In this document: positions 1 to 7,505 of the stretch, one piece after another
Layout: the number at the start of each line of letters is the position of its first letter
How positions within the stretch are numbered: the stretch's first letter is position 1
NCBI RefSeq assembly: GCF_003966155.1
Contig: NZ_RXNS01000027.1
Location: 1 to 37,041, forward strand
Direction of reading: 5' to 3'
Origin: Halomonas nitroreducens
GTDB lineage: Bacteria; Pseudomonadota; Gammaproteobacteria; Pseudomonadales; Halomonadaceae
DNA length: 37,041 nucleotides
Position numbers and translations under genes: made by a program
Notes under the pieces: generated by a model
Told to the model about the DNA's origin: nothing
The model's input: only the letters and a program-made list of their open reading frames with translations
The model's database searches: none

Positions 1-2
1 GC

Positions 3-239
3 TTCGTGTTGCTGGTCGTGGTCAACAGCCTGGGGCTCATTCCCGAGGCGGTGAACGAGGGGATGTCGACCCTGTCTCGCTGGTGTCTGGTGACCGCGAT
101 CGCCGCGCTCGGCATCAAGACGTCGTTCCAGAAGCTCGCGGTGGTGGGCTGGAAACCGGTGATCCTGATGGCCCTCGAGACGCTGCTGCTGCTGGCCGTG
201 GTGCTCGGCGTGGTGATAGTCGGCGGCCTGGGGGCATGA
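3..239 (+). CDS. YeiH-type putative sulfate exporter, C-terminal part (5' truncated by window edge)
   Basis: The reading frame enters from the left edge and ends at TGA 237-239, so only about 78 C-terminal residues are present. They hold two hydrophobic segments (the opening FVLLVVVN stretch and the closing LLLLAVVLGVVIVGG stretch) around a small-residue helix containing LVTAIAALGIKTSF. The conserved 'AALGIKTS' run followed by 'KPV' and a final membrane helix is what I know from the C-terminus of the YeiH/UPF0324 inner-membrane family, often annotated as putative sulfate exporters. Transport substrate is not demonstrable here. No start codon or upstream context can be judged. A terminator is not obvious in the following 260 bases. 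Confidence 0.7.
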   Translation, partial: FVLLVVVNSLGLIPEAVNEGMSTLSRWCLVTAIAALGIKTSFQKLAVVGWKPVILMALETLLLLAVVLGVVIVGGLGA

Positions 240-339
240 TCCAGGAAGACCAGGGATCGGGCCCGGCGTGCCCGCCATGAGTCTGCCGGTTCCTCGGACG
301 CCTGTCAGGGATGACCCAGGGATCGTTCGGCAATCACCC

Positions 340-355
340 TTGACGTTCACGTCAA
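340..355. promoter_or_regulatory. Palindrome TTGACGT-TC-ACGTCAA, MerR-family-like operator
   Basis: Two perfect 7-base arms (340-346 and 349-355) flank a 2-base spacer. The sequence resembles operators of MerR-family regulators such as LiuR, which recognises ACGT-centred inverted repeats in proteobacteria. It sits about 145 bases before pntA. The left arm also reads as a -35-like TTGACG, but I see no good -10 at the 19-20 base spacing typical of MerR promoters. The regulator itself is not in the window. Confidence 0.35.
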
Positions 356-420
356 CCAGTGCGTCGGTTGTCGAGACGGTAACCACGCCGTCCCGGACAC
401 AACCGCCACCGTCATACGGC

Positions 421-449
421 TTGAGAATCCCTAGCGTCTCAGGTATCAC
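421..449 (+). promoter_or_regulatory. Possible sigma-70 promoter of pntAB
   Basis: TTGAGA (421-426, 5 of 6 to consensus) is followed after 17 bases by TATCAC (444-449, 4 of 6). It would place the transcript start about 40-45 bases before the pntA GTG. It is the best match I found in the 260-base gap between the exporter and pntA, but it was found by eye only. Confidence 0.35.
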
Positions 450-499
450 TGTCCGGCCTGGTTTATGCAAAATCTAAATACTAAAGCGGGAGATCCATC

Positions 500-2071
500 G
501 TGAAGATTGGTGCACCCAAGGAGCGTGCATCCGGGGAGGCGCGTGTCGCGCTGACCCCGGAGAGCGCGCAGCAGATCCAGAAGCTGGGACACGAATGCCT
601 GGTCGAAGCCGGTGCCGGCAAGGCCGCGGGCTTCGACGACGCCGCCTACCGGGATGCCGGCGTCACCGTCATCGACGGTGCCGAGGCGCTGTGGCAGGCG
701 GCCGATGTTGTCATCAAGGTACGCGAGCCCTCCGAGGAGGAGACCGGCTACCTGCGCAAGGGTCAGACCCTGATTTCCTTCTTCTGGCCGGCCCAGAACG
801 AGACGCTGCTGGAGCAGTGCCGCGACAAGGGCGCCAGCGTCATCGCCATGGACATGGTGCCGCGGATCTCGCGGGCCCAGAAGATGGATGCCCTGTCCTC
901 CACGGCCAACATCGCCGGCTACCGGGCGGTCATCGAGGCCGGCAACCAGTTCGGGCGCTTCTTCACCGGACAGGTGACCGCCGCGGGCAAGGTGCCACCG
1001 GCCAAGGTGCTGATCGTCGGCGCCGGGGTGGCGGGGCTCGCCGCCATCGGTACTGCCACCAGCCTCGGCGCGGTGGTGCGGGCCTTCGACGTGCGCCCCG
1101 AGGTGGCCGAGCAGATCGAGTCCATGGGCGCCGAGTTCCTGTTCCTCGACTTCGAGGATAGCCAGGACGGCTCCGAGAGCGGCGGCTATGCGGCGCCGTC
1201 GAGCCCCGAGTTCCGCGAGAAGCAGCTGGCGCTGTTCCGCGAGCAGGCCCCGGACGTCGACATCGTCATCACCACGGCGCTGATCCCCGGTCGGCCGGCA
1301 CCCAAGCTGTGGCTCGAGGACATGGTCAAGGCCATGAAGCCCGGCTCGGTGATCGTCGACCTGGCGGCCGAGAAGGGCGGCAACTGCGACCTGACGGTGC
1401 CCGACCAGCGCATCGTCACCGACAACGGCGTGGTCGTGGTCGGCTACACCGACTTCCCGTCGCGCATGGCCACCCAGGCCTCGCTGCTGTACGCCACCAA
1501 CATCCGCCACATGCTGACCGACCTGACGCCGGAGAAGGACGGCACCCTCGACCACAACATGGATGACGACGTCATCCGCGGTGCCACGGTGGCCCACGAG
1601 GGCGAAATCACCTTCCCGCCGCCGCCGCCCAAGGTCCAGGCCATCGCTGCGGCCAAGCCCAAGCCCAAGGAGAAGGAGCCCACGCCCGAGGAGAAGAAGG
1701 CCGCCGAGCATACCGCCTTCGTCGCCCAGACCAAGCGACAGGCGACCCTGCTCGGCGTGGGCGGTGCGCTGATGCTGCTGCTCGGCCAGGTGGCCCCGGC
1801 GTCCTTCATGCAGCACTTCATCGTCTTCGCCCTGGCCTGCTTCGTGGGCTTCCAGGTGATCTGGGGCGTGAGCCACTCCTTGCATACCCCGCTGATGGCG
1901 GTGACCAACGCCATCTCGGGGATCATCGTGCTCGGGGCGGTACTGCAGATCGGCTCCGGCAGCGCCCTGGTGGGGCTGCTGGCGGCGATCTCGGTGCTGA
2001 TCGCCACCATCAACATCGTGGGGGGCTTCCAGGTTACGCGCCGGATGCTCGCCATGTTCCAGAAATCCTGA
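500..2071 (+). CDS. pntA: Proton-translocating NAD(P)+ transhydrogenase, alpha subunit
   Basis: This is the alpha subunit of the membrane transhydrogenase, which couples hydride transfer between NADH and NADP+ to proton flux and so supplies NADPH. The 523 residues are close to the roughly 510 of E. coli PntA. The N-terminus (KIGAPKERASGEARVALTP) opens the NAD(H)-binding domain I, and the dinucleotide fold shows GAGVAG at about residues 174-179. A proline/lysine/glutamate-rich linker lies at about 373-410. The last ~110 residues are strongly hydrophobic, with several membrane helices. The GTG start at 500 is chosen because GGGAG lies 7 bases upstream and the protein then begins exactly where family members do. 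pntB follows after 16 bases, so the two are an operon. The alpha subunit is a single fused chain, not split into PntAA and PntAB as in some bacteria. Confidence 0.96.
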   Translation: MKIGAPKERASGEARVALTPESAQQIQKLGHECLVEAGAGKAAGFDDAAYRDAGVTVIDGAEALWQAADVVIKVREPSEEETGYLRKGQTLISFFWPAQNETLLEQCRDKGASVIAMDMVPRISRAQKMDALSSTANIAGYRAVIEAGNQFGRFFTGQVTAAGKVPPAKVLIVGAGVAGLAAIGTATSLGAVVRAFDVRPEVAEQIESMGAEFLFLDFEDSQDGSESGGYAAPSSPEFREKQLALFREQAPDVDIVITTALIPGRPAPKLWLEDMVKAMKPGSVIVDLAAEKGGNCDLTVPDQRIVTDNGVVVVGYTDFPSRMATQASLLYATNIRHMLTDLTPEKDGTLDHNMDDDVIRGATVAHEGEITFPPPPPKVQAIAAAKPKPKEKEPTPEEKKAAEHTAFVAQTKRQATLLGVGGALMLLLGQVAPASFMQHFIVFALACFVGFQVIWGVSHSLHTPLMAVTNAISGIIVLGAVLQIGSGSALVGLLAAISVLIATINIVGGFQVTRRMLAMFQKS

Positions 2072-2087
2072 GCGGCGGAGATACTAC

Positions 2088-3530
2088 ATGTTGGGACAAG
2101 GATTCGTATCTGCCGCCTCGATCGCGGCGAGTGTACTCTTCATCCTCTCTCTGGGGGGCTTGAGCAACCAGGAGAAGGCCAAGCGGGCCGTGTGGTACGG
2201 CATCATCGGCATGGCCGTGGCCGTCTTCTTCACCGCCCTCGGACCGGGCATCGGCGGCTACTGGTGGATGCTGCCGATGATGGTCATCGGCGCGATCATC
2301 GGCGCCTTTGTGGCGAAGAAGGTCGAGATGACCGAGATGCCGCAGCTGGTGGCGGCGCTGCACAGCTTCGTCGGTCTGGCGGCGGTGTTCGTCGGCTTCA
2401 ATGCCGATCTCGAGCGGCGCCGGGTGCTGGCCAGCCAGCTCGCCGAGCAGGGCACCGAGGGCTTCTCCGCCTTCGCCGCCCTGGTGGCGCACAAGACCCC
2501 GGCCGAGCTCACCTTCCTGCAGATCGAGGTGGTGCTGGGCGTGTTCATCGGCGCGGTGACCTTCACCGGCTCGGTGATCGCCTTCGGCAAGCTGGCCGGC
2601 AAGGTCGACGGCAAGCCCCGCCAGCTGCCGGGCGGGCACCTGCTGAATGCCGCCGCCGCGGGCCTGTCCGTGGTGCTGGCGATGCTCTACCTCAACGGCG
2701 CCGGCTTCTGGACCCTGCTGCTGCTGGCGGCCCTGGCATTCTTCATCGGCTATCACCTGATCATGGGCATCGGCGGTGCCGACATGCCGGTGGTGGTGTC
2801 GATGCTCAACAGCTACTCCGGCTGGGCGGCGGCGGCCATCGGCTTCACCCTGTCCAATGATCTGCTGATCGTCACCGGCGCCCTGGTGGGCTCCTCCGGT
2901 GCCATCCTCTCCTACATCATGTGCAAGGCGATGAACCGCAACTTCGTCAACGTGATCCTGGGGGGCTTCGGTGGCAGCCAGGGGCCGGCCGCGGAGATCG
3001 AGGGCGAGCAGGTGGCCATCGACACCGCCGGCGTGGCCAGCGCGCTGAACGACGCCGACAGCGTGATCATCGTGCCGGGCTACGGCATGGCGGTGGCTCA
3101 GGCCCAGAACGCGGTCAGCGAGCTGACCCGCAAGCTGCGCAGCGCCGGCAAGAACGTGCGCTTCGGCATTCACCCGGTGGCCGGCCGCCTGCCGGGCCAC
3201 ATGAACGTGCTGCTGGCCGAGGCCAGGGTGCCCTATGACATCGTCCTGGAGATGGATGAGATCAACGACGACTTCGCCGAGACCGACGTGGTGATCGTCA
3301 TCGGCTCCAACGACATCGTCAACCCGGCCGCCCAGGAGGATCCCAACAGCCCGATCGCCGGCATGCCGGTGCTCAAGGTCTGGGAGGCCAAGCAGGTGTT
3401 CGTCTGCAAGCGTGGCCAGGGTACCGGCTACTCGGGCATCGAGAACCCGCTGTTCTTCAAGGAGAACACCCGGATGCTCTACGGCGACGCCCGCTCGAGC
3501 ATCGACACCCTGGTACCGATGATCGACTGA
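2088..3530 (+). CDS. pntB: NAD(P)+ transhydrogenase, beta subunit
   Basis: This is the beta subunit, the partner of PntA. It supplies most of the proton channel and the NADP(H)-binding domain III in the inner membrane. The protein has 480 residues against about 462 in E. coli. The first ~270 residues are a run of membrane helices with the family's HSFVGLAAVFVG segment. Domain III follows, with PGYGMAVAQAQ, HPVAGRLPGHMNVLLAEA, GSNDIVNPAA and KRGQGTGYSGIENPLF, all hallmarks of NADP-binding PntB. The gene starts 16 bases after pntA with GGCGGAG upstream of the ATG. A strong hairpin terminator follows at 3576-3597, ending the unit. Nothing looks truncated. Confidence 0.97.
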   Translation: MLGQGFVSAASIAASVLFILSLGGLSNQEKAKRAVWYGIIGMAVAVFFTALGPGIGGYWWMLPMMVIGAIIGAFVAKKVEMTEMPQLVAALHSFVGLAAVFVGFNADLERRRVLASQLAEQGTEGFSAFAALVAHKTPAELTFLQIEVVLGVFIGAVTFTGSVIAFGKLAGKVDGKPRQLPGGHLLNAAAAGLSVVLAMLYLNGAGFWTLLLLAALAFFIGYHLIMGIGGADMPVVVSMLNSYSGWAAAAIGFTLSNDLLIVTGALVGSSGAILSYIMCKAMNRNFVNVILGGFGGSQGPAAEIEGEQVAIDTAGVASALNDADSVIIVPGYGMAVAQAQNAVSELTRKLRSAGKNVRFGIHPVAGRLPGHMNVLLAEARVPYDIVLEMDEINDDFAETDVVIVIGSNDIVNPAAQEDPNSPIAGMPVLKVWEAKQVFVCKRGQGTGYSGIENPLFFKENTRMLYGDARSSIDTLVPMID

Positions 3531-3575
3531 GCGCGACCGGGCCGGCCCCGCCGGCCCGGCCCCCGCCACACCCAA

Positions 3576-3597
3576 CGCCCCGAATCGGGGCGTTTTT
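3576..3597 (+). terminator. Rho-independent terminator after pntAB
   Basis: A perfect 7-bp stem CGCCCCG/CGGGGCG (3576-3582 and 3586-3592) with loop AAT is followed directly by five T (3593-3597). It lies 45 bases after the pntB stop and 40 bases before gpsA, so it should separate the two units. Confidence 0.85.
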
Positions 3598-3636
3598 CGT
3601 TACACTCCACGGACCATTCCACTTTCCGGGGCGACC

Positions 3637-4704
3637 ATGTCCGATGATCGCAACAGGGTGGCGGTGCTCGGCGGCGGCAGCTTCGGCACCGCCCTGGCCA
3701 GCATCGCCGCCGACAACGGCTTCGCGGTGCGCCAATGGCTGCGCGACCCCGCGCTGGCGGCACAGATCAACCGCGAGCACCGTAACGGCCGCTACCTGCC
3801 GAACTACGCCATCAATCCCGCCGTCGAGGCCTCCACCGACCTCGGCGAGGTGATCCCGGGGGCCGGCCTGGTGCTGGTGGCGATTCCCTCCGCGGCCTTC
3901 CGCGAGGTGGTGCGCCAGGCGCGACCCTGGCTCGACGCCGAGCAGATCCTGGTCAGCACCACCAAGGGCATCCAGGAAGAGGGCTTCAAGCTGATGAGCC
4001 AGATCCTCGAGGAGGAGACCGGCTTTACCCACATCGGCGTGCTGTCCGGGCCCAACCTGGCCTCCGAGGTCGCCGAGCGTCAGCTCACCGCCACGGTGAT
4101 CGCCAGCCATGATCCGTTGACCCGTACCCGGGTGCAGACCGCGCTGGGCTGCGACTACTTCCGGGTCTATGCCAGCAACGACCGCTATGGCGTCGAGCTG
4201 GGCGGTGCGTTGAAGAACATCTACGCCATCGCCGCCGGCATGGCGGCGGCGCTGGGCATGGGGGAGAACACCCGCAGCATGCTGATGACCCGGGCCCTCG
4301 CCGAGATGAGCCGCTTCGCCGTCTCCCAGGGGGCCAACCCCATGACCTTCCTCGGCCTGGCCGGGGTGGGGGACCTGATCGTCACCTGTTCCTCGCAGCT
4401 GTCACGCAACTACCGGGTCGGTTTCGCCCTGGGCCAGGGGCGTACCCTGGACGAGGCCGTCGAGGCGCTGGGGCAGGTGGCCGAGGGGGTCAATACCGTG
4501 CGCCTGGTGCGCGACAAGGCGCGCCAGGAGGGTGTCTACATGCCCATCGCCGAGGGCCTCTACCAGGTGCTCTTCGCGGGCGTGCCGGCGCGGCAGATGG
4601 CGAGCCTGCTGATGCAGGGCGAACAGAGCAGCGACGTGGAGTTCGTGCTGCCCCGGGAAGACGTGCAGCAGGACCACCGCGAAACGGGAGATCCCCATGG
4701 CTGA
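3637..4704 (+). CDS. gpsA: Glycerol-3-phosphate dehydrogenase [NAD(P)+]
   Basis: GpsA reduces dihydroxyacetone phosphate to sn-glycerol 3-phosphate for phospholipid synthesis in the cytoplasm. The 355-residue protein begins with the Rossmann motif VAVLGGGSFGTALA (GGGSFG at residues 12-17). The C-terminal half carries the family signature GGALKNIYAIAAG, with the expected catalytic lysine at about K193, and a later NYRVGFALGQG segment. The ATG start at 3637 lies just before the Rossmann strand as in homologues; upstream GGGGCGACC is only a modest ribosome site. It overlaps sixA by 8 bases, so translation is probably coupled. The last ~15 residues (REDVQQDHRETGDPHG) are polar and beyond the conserved core, where the overlap lies. 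Confidence 0.96.
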   Translation: MSDDRNRVAVLGGGSFGTALASIAADNGFAVRQWLRDPALAAQINREHRNGRYLPNYAINPAVEASTDLGEVIPGAGLVLVAIPSAAFREVVRQARPWLDAEQILVSTTKGIQEEGFKLMSQILEEETGFTHIGVLSGPNLASEVAERQLTATVIASHDPLTRTRVQTALGCDYFRVYASNDRYGVELGGALKNIYAIAAGMAAALGMGENTRSMLMTRALAEMSRFAVSQGANPMTFLGLAGVGDLIVTCSSQLSRNYRVGFALGQGRTLDEAVEALGQVAEGVNTVRLVRDKARQEGVYMPIAEGLYQVLFAGVPARQMASLLMQGEQSSDVEFVLPREDVQQDHRETGDPHG

Positions 4705-5194
4705 GCCACTGCTGATCATGCGCCACGGGCAGGCCGCGGCTGGCAGCCCCGACCCGGACCGCCGGCTCAGCGAGCAGGGCCAGCGCGAGGTGGCCCGCAT
4801 GGGCGCCTGGCTGGCGACCCGTGGCGACCTGGACCTCACCCGGCTGCGCCTGCTGTCGAGCCCCTACCGGCGGGCTCGCCAGACCGCCGATCGGGTGGCC
4901 GAGGCGCTGGGGCTCGGGGTGGAGACGCTGGCGCTGATCACCCCGGACGACCCGCCCGATGCGGTGGTCGACTGGCTGCTCGACCAGGCGGACGACCGGC
5001 CCTTGATGCTGGTCAGCCATATGCCCCTGGTGGGGGCGCTCACCGGGCTGCTGGTGGACGGCCGCGCCGACCGCGGCCTGGGCTTCGCCACCGGCGCCAT
5101 CGCCGAACTGCATGCCGATGTCCGGGCCGCCGGCTGCGCCCGGCTGACCCGCGTCACCGCGCCTGCGGATGTTTCCGACCAGGAGGGAATGTGA
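4697..5194 (+). CDS. sixA: Phosphohistidine phosphatase SixA
   Basis: This is a histidine-phosphatase (RHG) family protein of 165 residues, the size of SixA, which removes phosphate from phosphohistidine in phosphotransfer proteins. The catalytic RHG is at residues 9-11 (LLIMRHGQAAAG) with the nucleophile at H10. A second conserved histidine is H108 in MLVSHMPLVGALT, and LLSSPYRRARQTAD is the conserved arginine segment. The ATG is preceded by CGGGAGA at good spacing and lies inside the end of gpsA. The next gene overlaps by 4 bases (GTGA), so gpsA-sixA-monooxygenase behave as one operon. A gpsA-sixA pair is, as I recall, common in Pseudomonas and Halomonas relatives; the actual substrate here is unknown. 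Confidence 0.9.
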   Translation: MAEPLLIMRHGQAAAGSPDPDRRLSEQGQREVARMGAWLATRGDLDLTRLRLLSSPYRRARQTADRVAEALGLGVETLALITPDDPPDAVVDWLLDQADDRPLMLVSHMPLVGALTGLLVDGRADRGLGFATGAIAELHADVRAAGCARLTRVTAPADVSDQEGM

Positions 5195-5526
5195 GCTATA
5201 TCGTCAACAACCGCATCCATGTGAACCCGGGCTTCGAGGACACGTTCGAGGCCCGCTTCCGCGCCCGGGCCGGGGAGATCGACAAGCAGCCGGGCTTTGT
5301 CGCCATGCGCGTGCTGCGTCCCCAGGGCAACCAGGCCCCCTACGTGGTGGAGACGGAATGGGAGAGCCAGGCGGCCTTCCGTGCCTGGGTGGGCAGTGAC
5401 GACTTCAAGCGCGCCCACGCCAATCCGTTGCCGGCCGAGGCAACGGCGGAGGGCGGCGGTATCGAGCAGTTCGAGGTGGTCGAGGGCACCGTGGCCTGGG
5501 GTAGGGCGGGCTCGCAGGGATCCTAG
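5191..5526 (+). CDS. Antibiotic biosynthesis monooxygenase (ABM) domain protein
   Basis: A 111-residue single-domain protein of the dimeric alpha-beta barrel (ABM) superfamily. Visible features are the N-terminal strand YIVNNRIHVNPG, the central QPGFVAMRVLRPQG and the conserved tryptophan/phenylalanine pattern ETEWESQAAFRAWVGSDDF. Members include quinol monooxygenases and IsdG/HmoA-type haem-degrading enzymes. The 'PGF...W.S...F..W..S..F..AH' pattern is closer to the haem-associated branch, but that is inference. The GTG start overlaps the sixA stop (GTGA) with a strong AGGAGGGA just upstream, which decides the start. Its TAG stop is shared with the opposing transporter gene within the palindrome CTAG at 5523-5526. 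Confidence 0.8.
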   Translation: MSYIVNNRIHVNPGFEDTFEARFRARAGEIDKQPGFVAMRVLRPQGNQAPYVVETEWESQAAFRAWVGSDDFKRAHANPLPAEATAEGGGIEQFEVVEGTVAWGRAGSQGS

Positions 5527-6473
5527 ATCAGCCCGCCGGCCCGCAGCCCGAACACCCCCAGTGTCACGGTAACACTGGCCAGCAGGGTGCTCAGGGCGAT
5601 GATGTTGGCGGCCAGGGTGGCGTTGCCGCCCAAGGCCTTGACCATCACGAAGCTGGCTGCGGCGGTGGGGCTGGCGAAGAACACGAACAGCACCCCCAGC
5701 TCGCGGCCCTCGAAGCCGGCCATCCAGGCCGCGCCGGTGCAAAGTCCCGGCAGGACGACCATCTTGACCAGGCTGGCGTCCAGCGCCAGGCGGCCCTGAG
5801 GGCCCGCGGCTGCAGACAGCGACAGGGTTGCTCCGACACAAAGCAGGGCCAGCGGCAGCGTCAGGGACGCGAAATAATCACCCGAGGTCGCCAGCCAGGC
5901 GGGCAGCTCGATGTCCAGTGCCGCAACCGGTACCGCGGCCACCACCGCCAGGATCAGCGGGTTGCGCACGACCTGGCCGGTCAGGCTGCGCCAGTCGGTG
6001 GCCGCTTCCGGCTGGTGGTGGGCCAGGGCGATCACCGACAGGGCATTGTAGGTCAGGATCACCACCCCCAGCAGCAGGCCGCCGACGGATAGGCCGGCTT
6101 CCCCGTAGAGGCCAGCGGCCAGCGCCAGGCCGACGATGCCGCAGTTGCCGCGAAAGGCGCCCTGGATGTAGACACCGCGCTCGGCGAGGGGGACACGCAG
6201 CCGGGACCAGCCCCAGCTGAACAGGAAGCTGCCCAGGGTCGCCAGGGCGAAGAAACCCAGCAGCCAGGGATCCAGGGTGGCCTCCAGGTCGGCTCGGATG
6301 ATGCTGAGGAAGATCAGCGTCGGCATCGTCCCCCTGAACACCAGCAGCGAGGCCGTCGACACGAAGGCCTGGTCGATCCAGCGCAGGCGTTTCAGAATCA
6401 GTCCCAGAAAGACCATGGCGAAGACCGGTAGGGTCACGTTCAGGGTCTCGAGGAAGATGCCAGACAGGCCCAT
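5523..6473 (-). CDS. AEC (auxin efflux carrier) family transporter
   Basis: A 316-residue integral membrane protein with about ten hydrophobic helices, the size and pattern of the AEC/MdcF-like family of secondary carriers. Typical features are the N-terminal VTLPVFAMVFLGLILKRLRW, the mid-protein FRGNCGIVGLALAAGLYG (the conserved N-x-G-x-x-G helix break), and the C-terminal SPTAAASFVMVKALGGN. The substrate cannot be told from sequence; relatives move malonate, malate or other organic acids. The start codon shares one base with the stop codon of a tiny upstream gene (TGATG), indicating translational coupling. The gene converges on the ABM monooxygenase with a 4-base overlap, and there is no room for a terminator between them. 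Confidence 0.88.
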   Translation of the reverse strand: MGLSGIFLETLNVTLPVFAMVFLGLILKRLRWIDQAFVSTASLLVFRGTMPTLIFLSIIRADLEATLDPWLLGFFALATLGSFLFSWGWSRLRVPLAERGVYIQGAFRGNCGIVGLALAAGLYGEAGLSVGGLLLGVVILTYNALSVIALAHHQPEAATDWRSLTGQVVRNPLILAVVAAVPVAALDIELPAWLATSGDYFASLTLPLALLCVGATLSLSAAAGPQGRLALDASLVKMVVLPGLCTGAAWMAGFEGRELGVLFVFFASPTAAASFVMVKALGGNATLAANIIALSTLLASVTVTLGVFGLRAGGLI

Positions 6474-6580
6474 CAGCGTGCCAGCCAGAGTCCTACGGTG
6501 ATGGCGGCAATCACGGTCACGAAAAAGACCCGATTGCGGGTGCGGGTATCGCGCTGGGGCTTGGGCTTGTCTGGGTTCAC
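6473..6580 (-). CDS. Hypothetical 35-residue single-pass membrane microprotein
   Basis: A very small reading frame lies directly upstream of the AEC transporter. From the GTG at 6580 it encodes 35 residues: a polar, positively charged head (VNPDKPKPQRDTRTRNR) and one hydrophobic helix (VFFVTVIAAITVGLWLA) ending in Arg. The start is chosen because CGGAG lies 6 bases before this GTG; a longer version from 6667 would lack such a site and run across the opposing gene's promoter region. Its TGA overlaps the transporter's ATG by one base, so the two should be co-translated. I do not recognise the family. The head would be predicted cytoplasmic by the positive-inside rule. It could be a small partner of the transporter or simply a leader that couples translation. 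Confidence 0.6.
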   Translation of the reverse strand: MNPDKPKPQRDTRTRNRVFFVTVIAAITVGLWLAR

Positions 6581-6692
6581 GTGGGGCTCCGCGAGGTCAA
6601 GGTGGCCAAAGGGTGACTTGGCGCCCCATGGTATTCCCGTTAGCCTGCTATCGCCACTTGGAACCACGGCCCCCGCTCAACAGGAAGATGTC

Positions 6693-7505
6693 ATGCGCCG
6701 AACCGATACCCCCGCCCCCGTGCCGCTGGTCTTTGCCCATGCCAATGGCTTCCCGGGCCAGAGCTACCGCAGCTTCCTGTCGCCGCTGGCCGAGCGCTTC
6801 GACGTCCAGCCACTGGACCGCCTCGGCCACCACCCCGACTTCCCGGTGGGCCATAACTGGCTGGCGCTGCGCGACGAGCTGCTCGAACACCTGGGCCGCT
6901 TCACGACGCCGGTGATCGGTGTGGGGCATTCCATGGGCGGGGTGCTCATGGCCATGGCCGCCGAGCGCGCCCCGGAGCGTTTCCGCTGCGTGGTGATGCT
7001 CGACCCGCCGCTGATGCTGGGGTTCGACGCCCTGGCGATGAAGGCGGCCAAGCGGCTCGGTTTCGTCGACCAGCTCACCCCGGCGGGACGCACCCTGGGG
7101 CGCCGTGACAGCTGGCCGGACCGCCGGGCCATGCGCAACTACCTGCGACGCCGCGGGCTGTTCCGGCGCTTCACCGACCAGGCCCTCGACGACTACGTGG
7201 ACGGCGGCACCCGCGAGCTCGACGATGGCCGGGTGGTGCTGCTCTACGACCCCGACATCGAGGTGGCGGTCTTCCGTCACCTGCCCGACCATCTCGACGA
7301 CCTGCCCGAGCGGGTCCAGGTCCCGCTCGGGGTGCTTGCCGGGACCGAATCCGACCTGCTCACCCCGCGGCGCCGGCGTCGGCTTCGCCGGCGTGGGGTG
7401 CGCGTGGCCAAGGTCCCCGGCGGGCACATGTTCCCCATGGAGCAACCCGAGGCGACTCGCCAGACGCTGCTGGCGATGCTCGACACCCTGCTGGGGGCGC
7501 CATGA
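6693..7505 (+). CDS. Alpha/beta hydrolase
   Basis: A 270-residue alpha/beta-hydrolase-fold protein. The N-terminal PLVFAHANGFPGQSY is the oxyanion-hole region. The nucleophile elbow GVGHSMGG puts the catalytic serine at about S80, and the closing VPGGHMFPMEQPE gives the catalytic histidine at about H245. The 'FAHANGFPG' opening is typical of a proteobacterial hydrolase subgroup of unknown substrate. The ATG at 6693 is chosen because CAGGAAG lies just upstream; longer in-frame starts would extend over the divergent promoter region. It overlaps the next hydrolase by 4 bases (ATGA), so the two are translated together. No signal peptide is seen, so it is cytoplasmic. Esterase or thioesterase activity is likely, but the substrate is unknown. 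Confidence 0.87.
   Translation: MRRTDTPAPVPLVFAHANGFPGQSYRSFLSPLAERFDVQPLDRLGHHPDFPVGHNWLALRDELLEHLGRFTTPVIGVGHSMGGVLMAMAAERAPERFRCVVMLDPPLMLGFDALAMKAAKRLGFVDQLTPAGRTLGRRDSWPDRRAMRNYLRRRGLFRRFTDQALDDYVDGGTRELDDGRVVLLYDPDIEVAVFRHLPDHLDDLPERVQVPLGVLAGTESDLLTPRRRRRLRRRGVRVAKVPGGHMFPMEQPEATRQTLLAMLDTLLGAP

Noticed and set aside
446..1885. Long minus-strand open frame opposite pntA (about 480 codons)
   Set aside because: It mirrors a clear PntA gene in GC-rich DNA, has a Gly/His/Leu/Asp-rich low-complexity composition and no domain. Typical antisense shadow.
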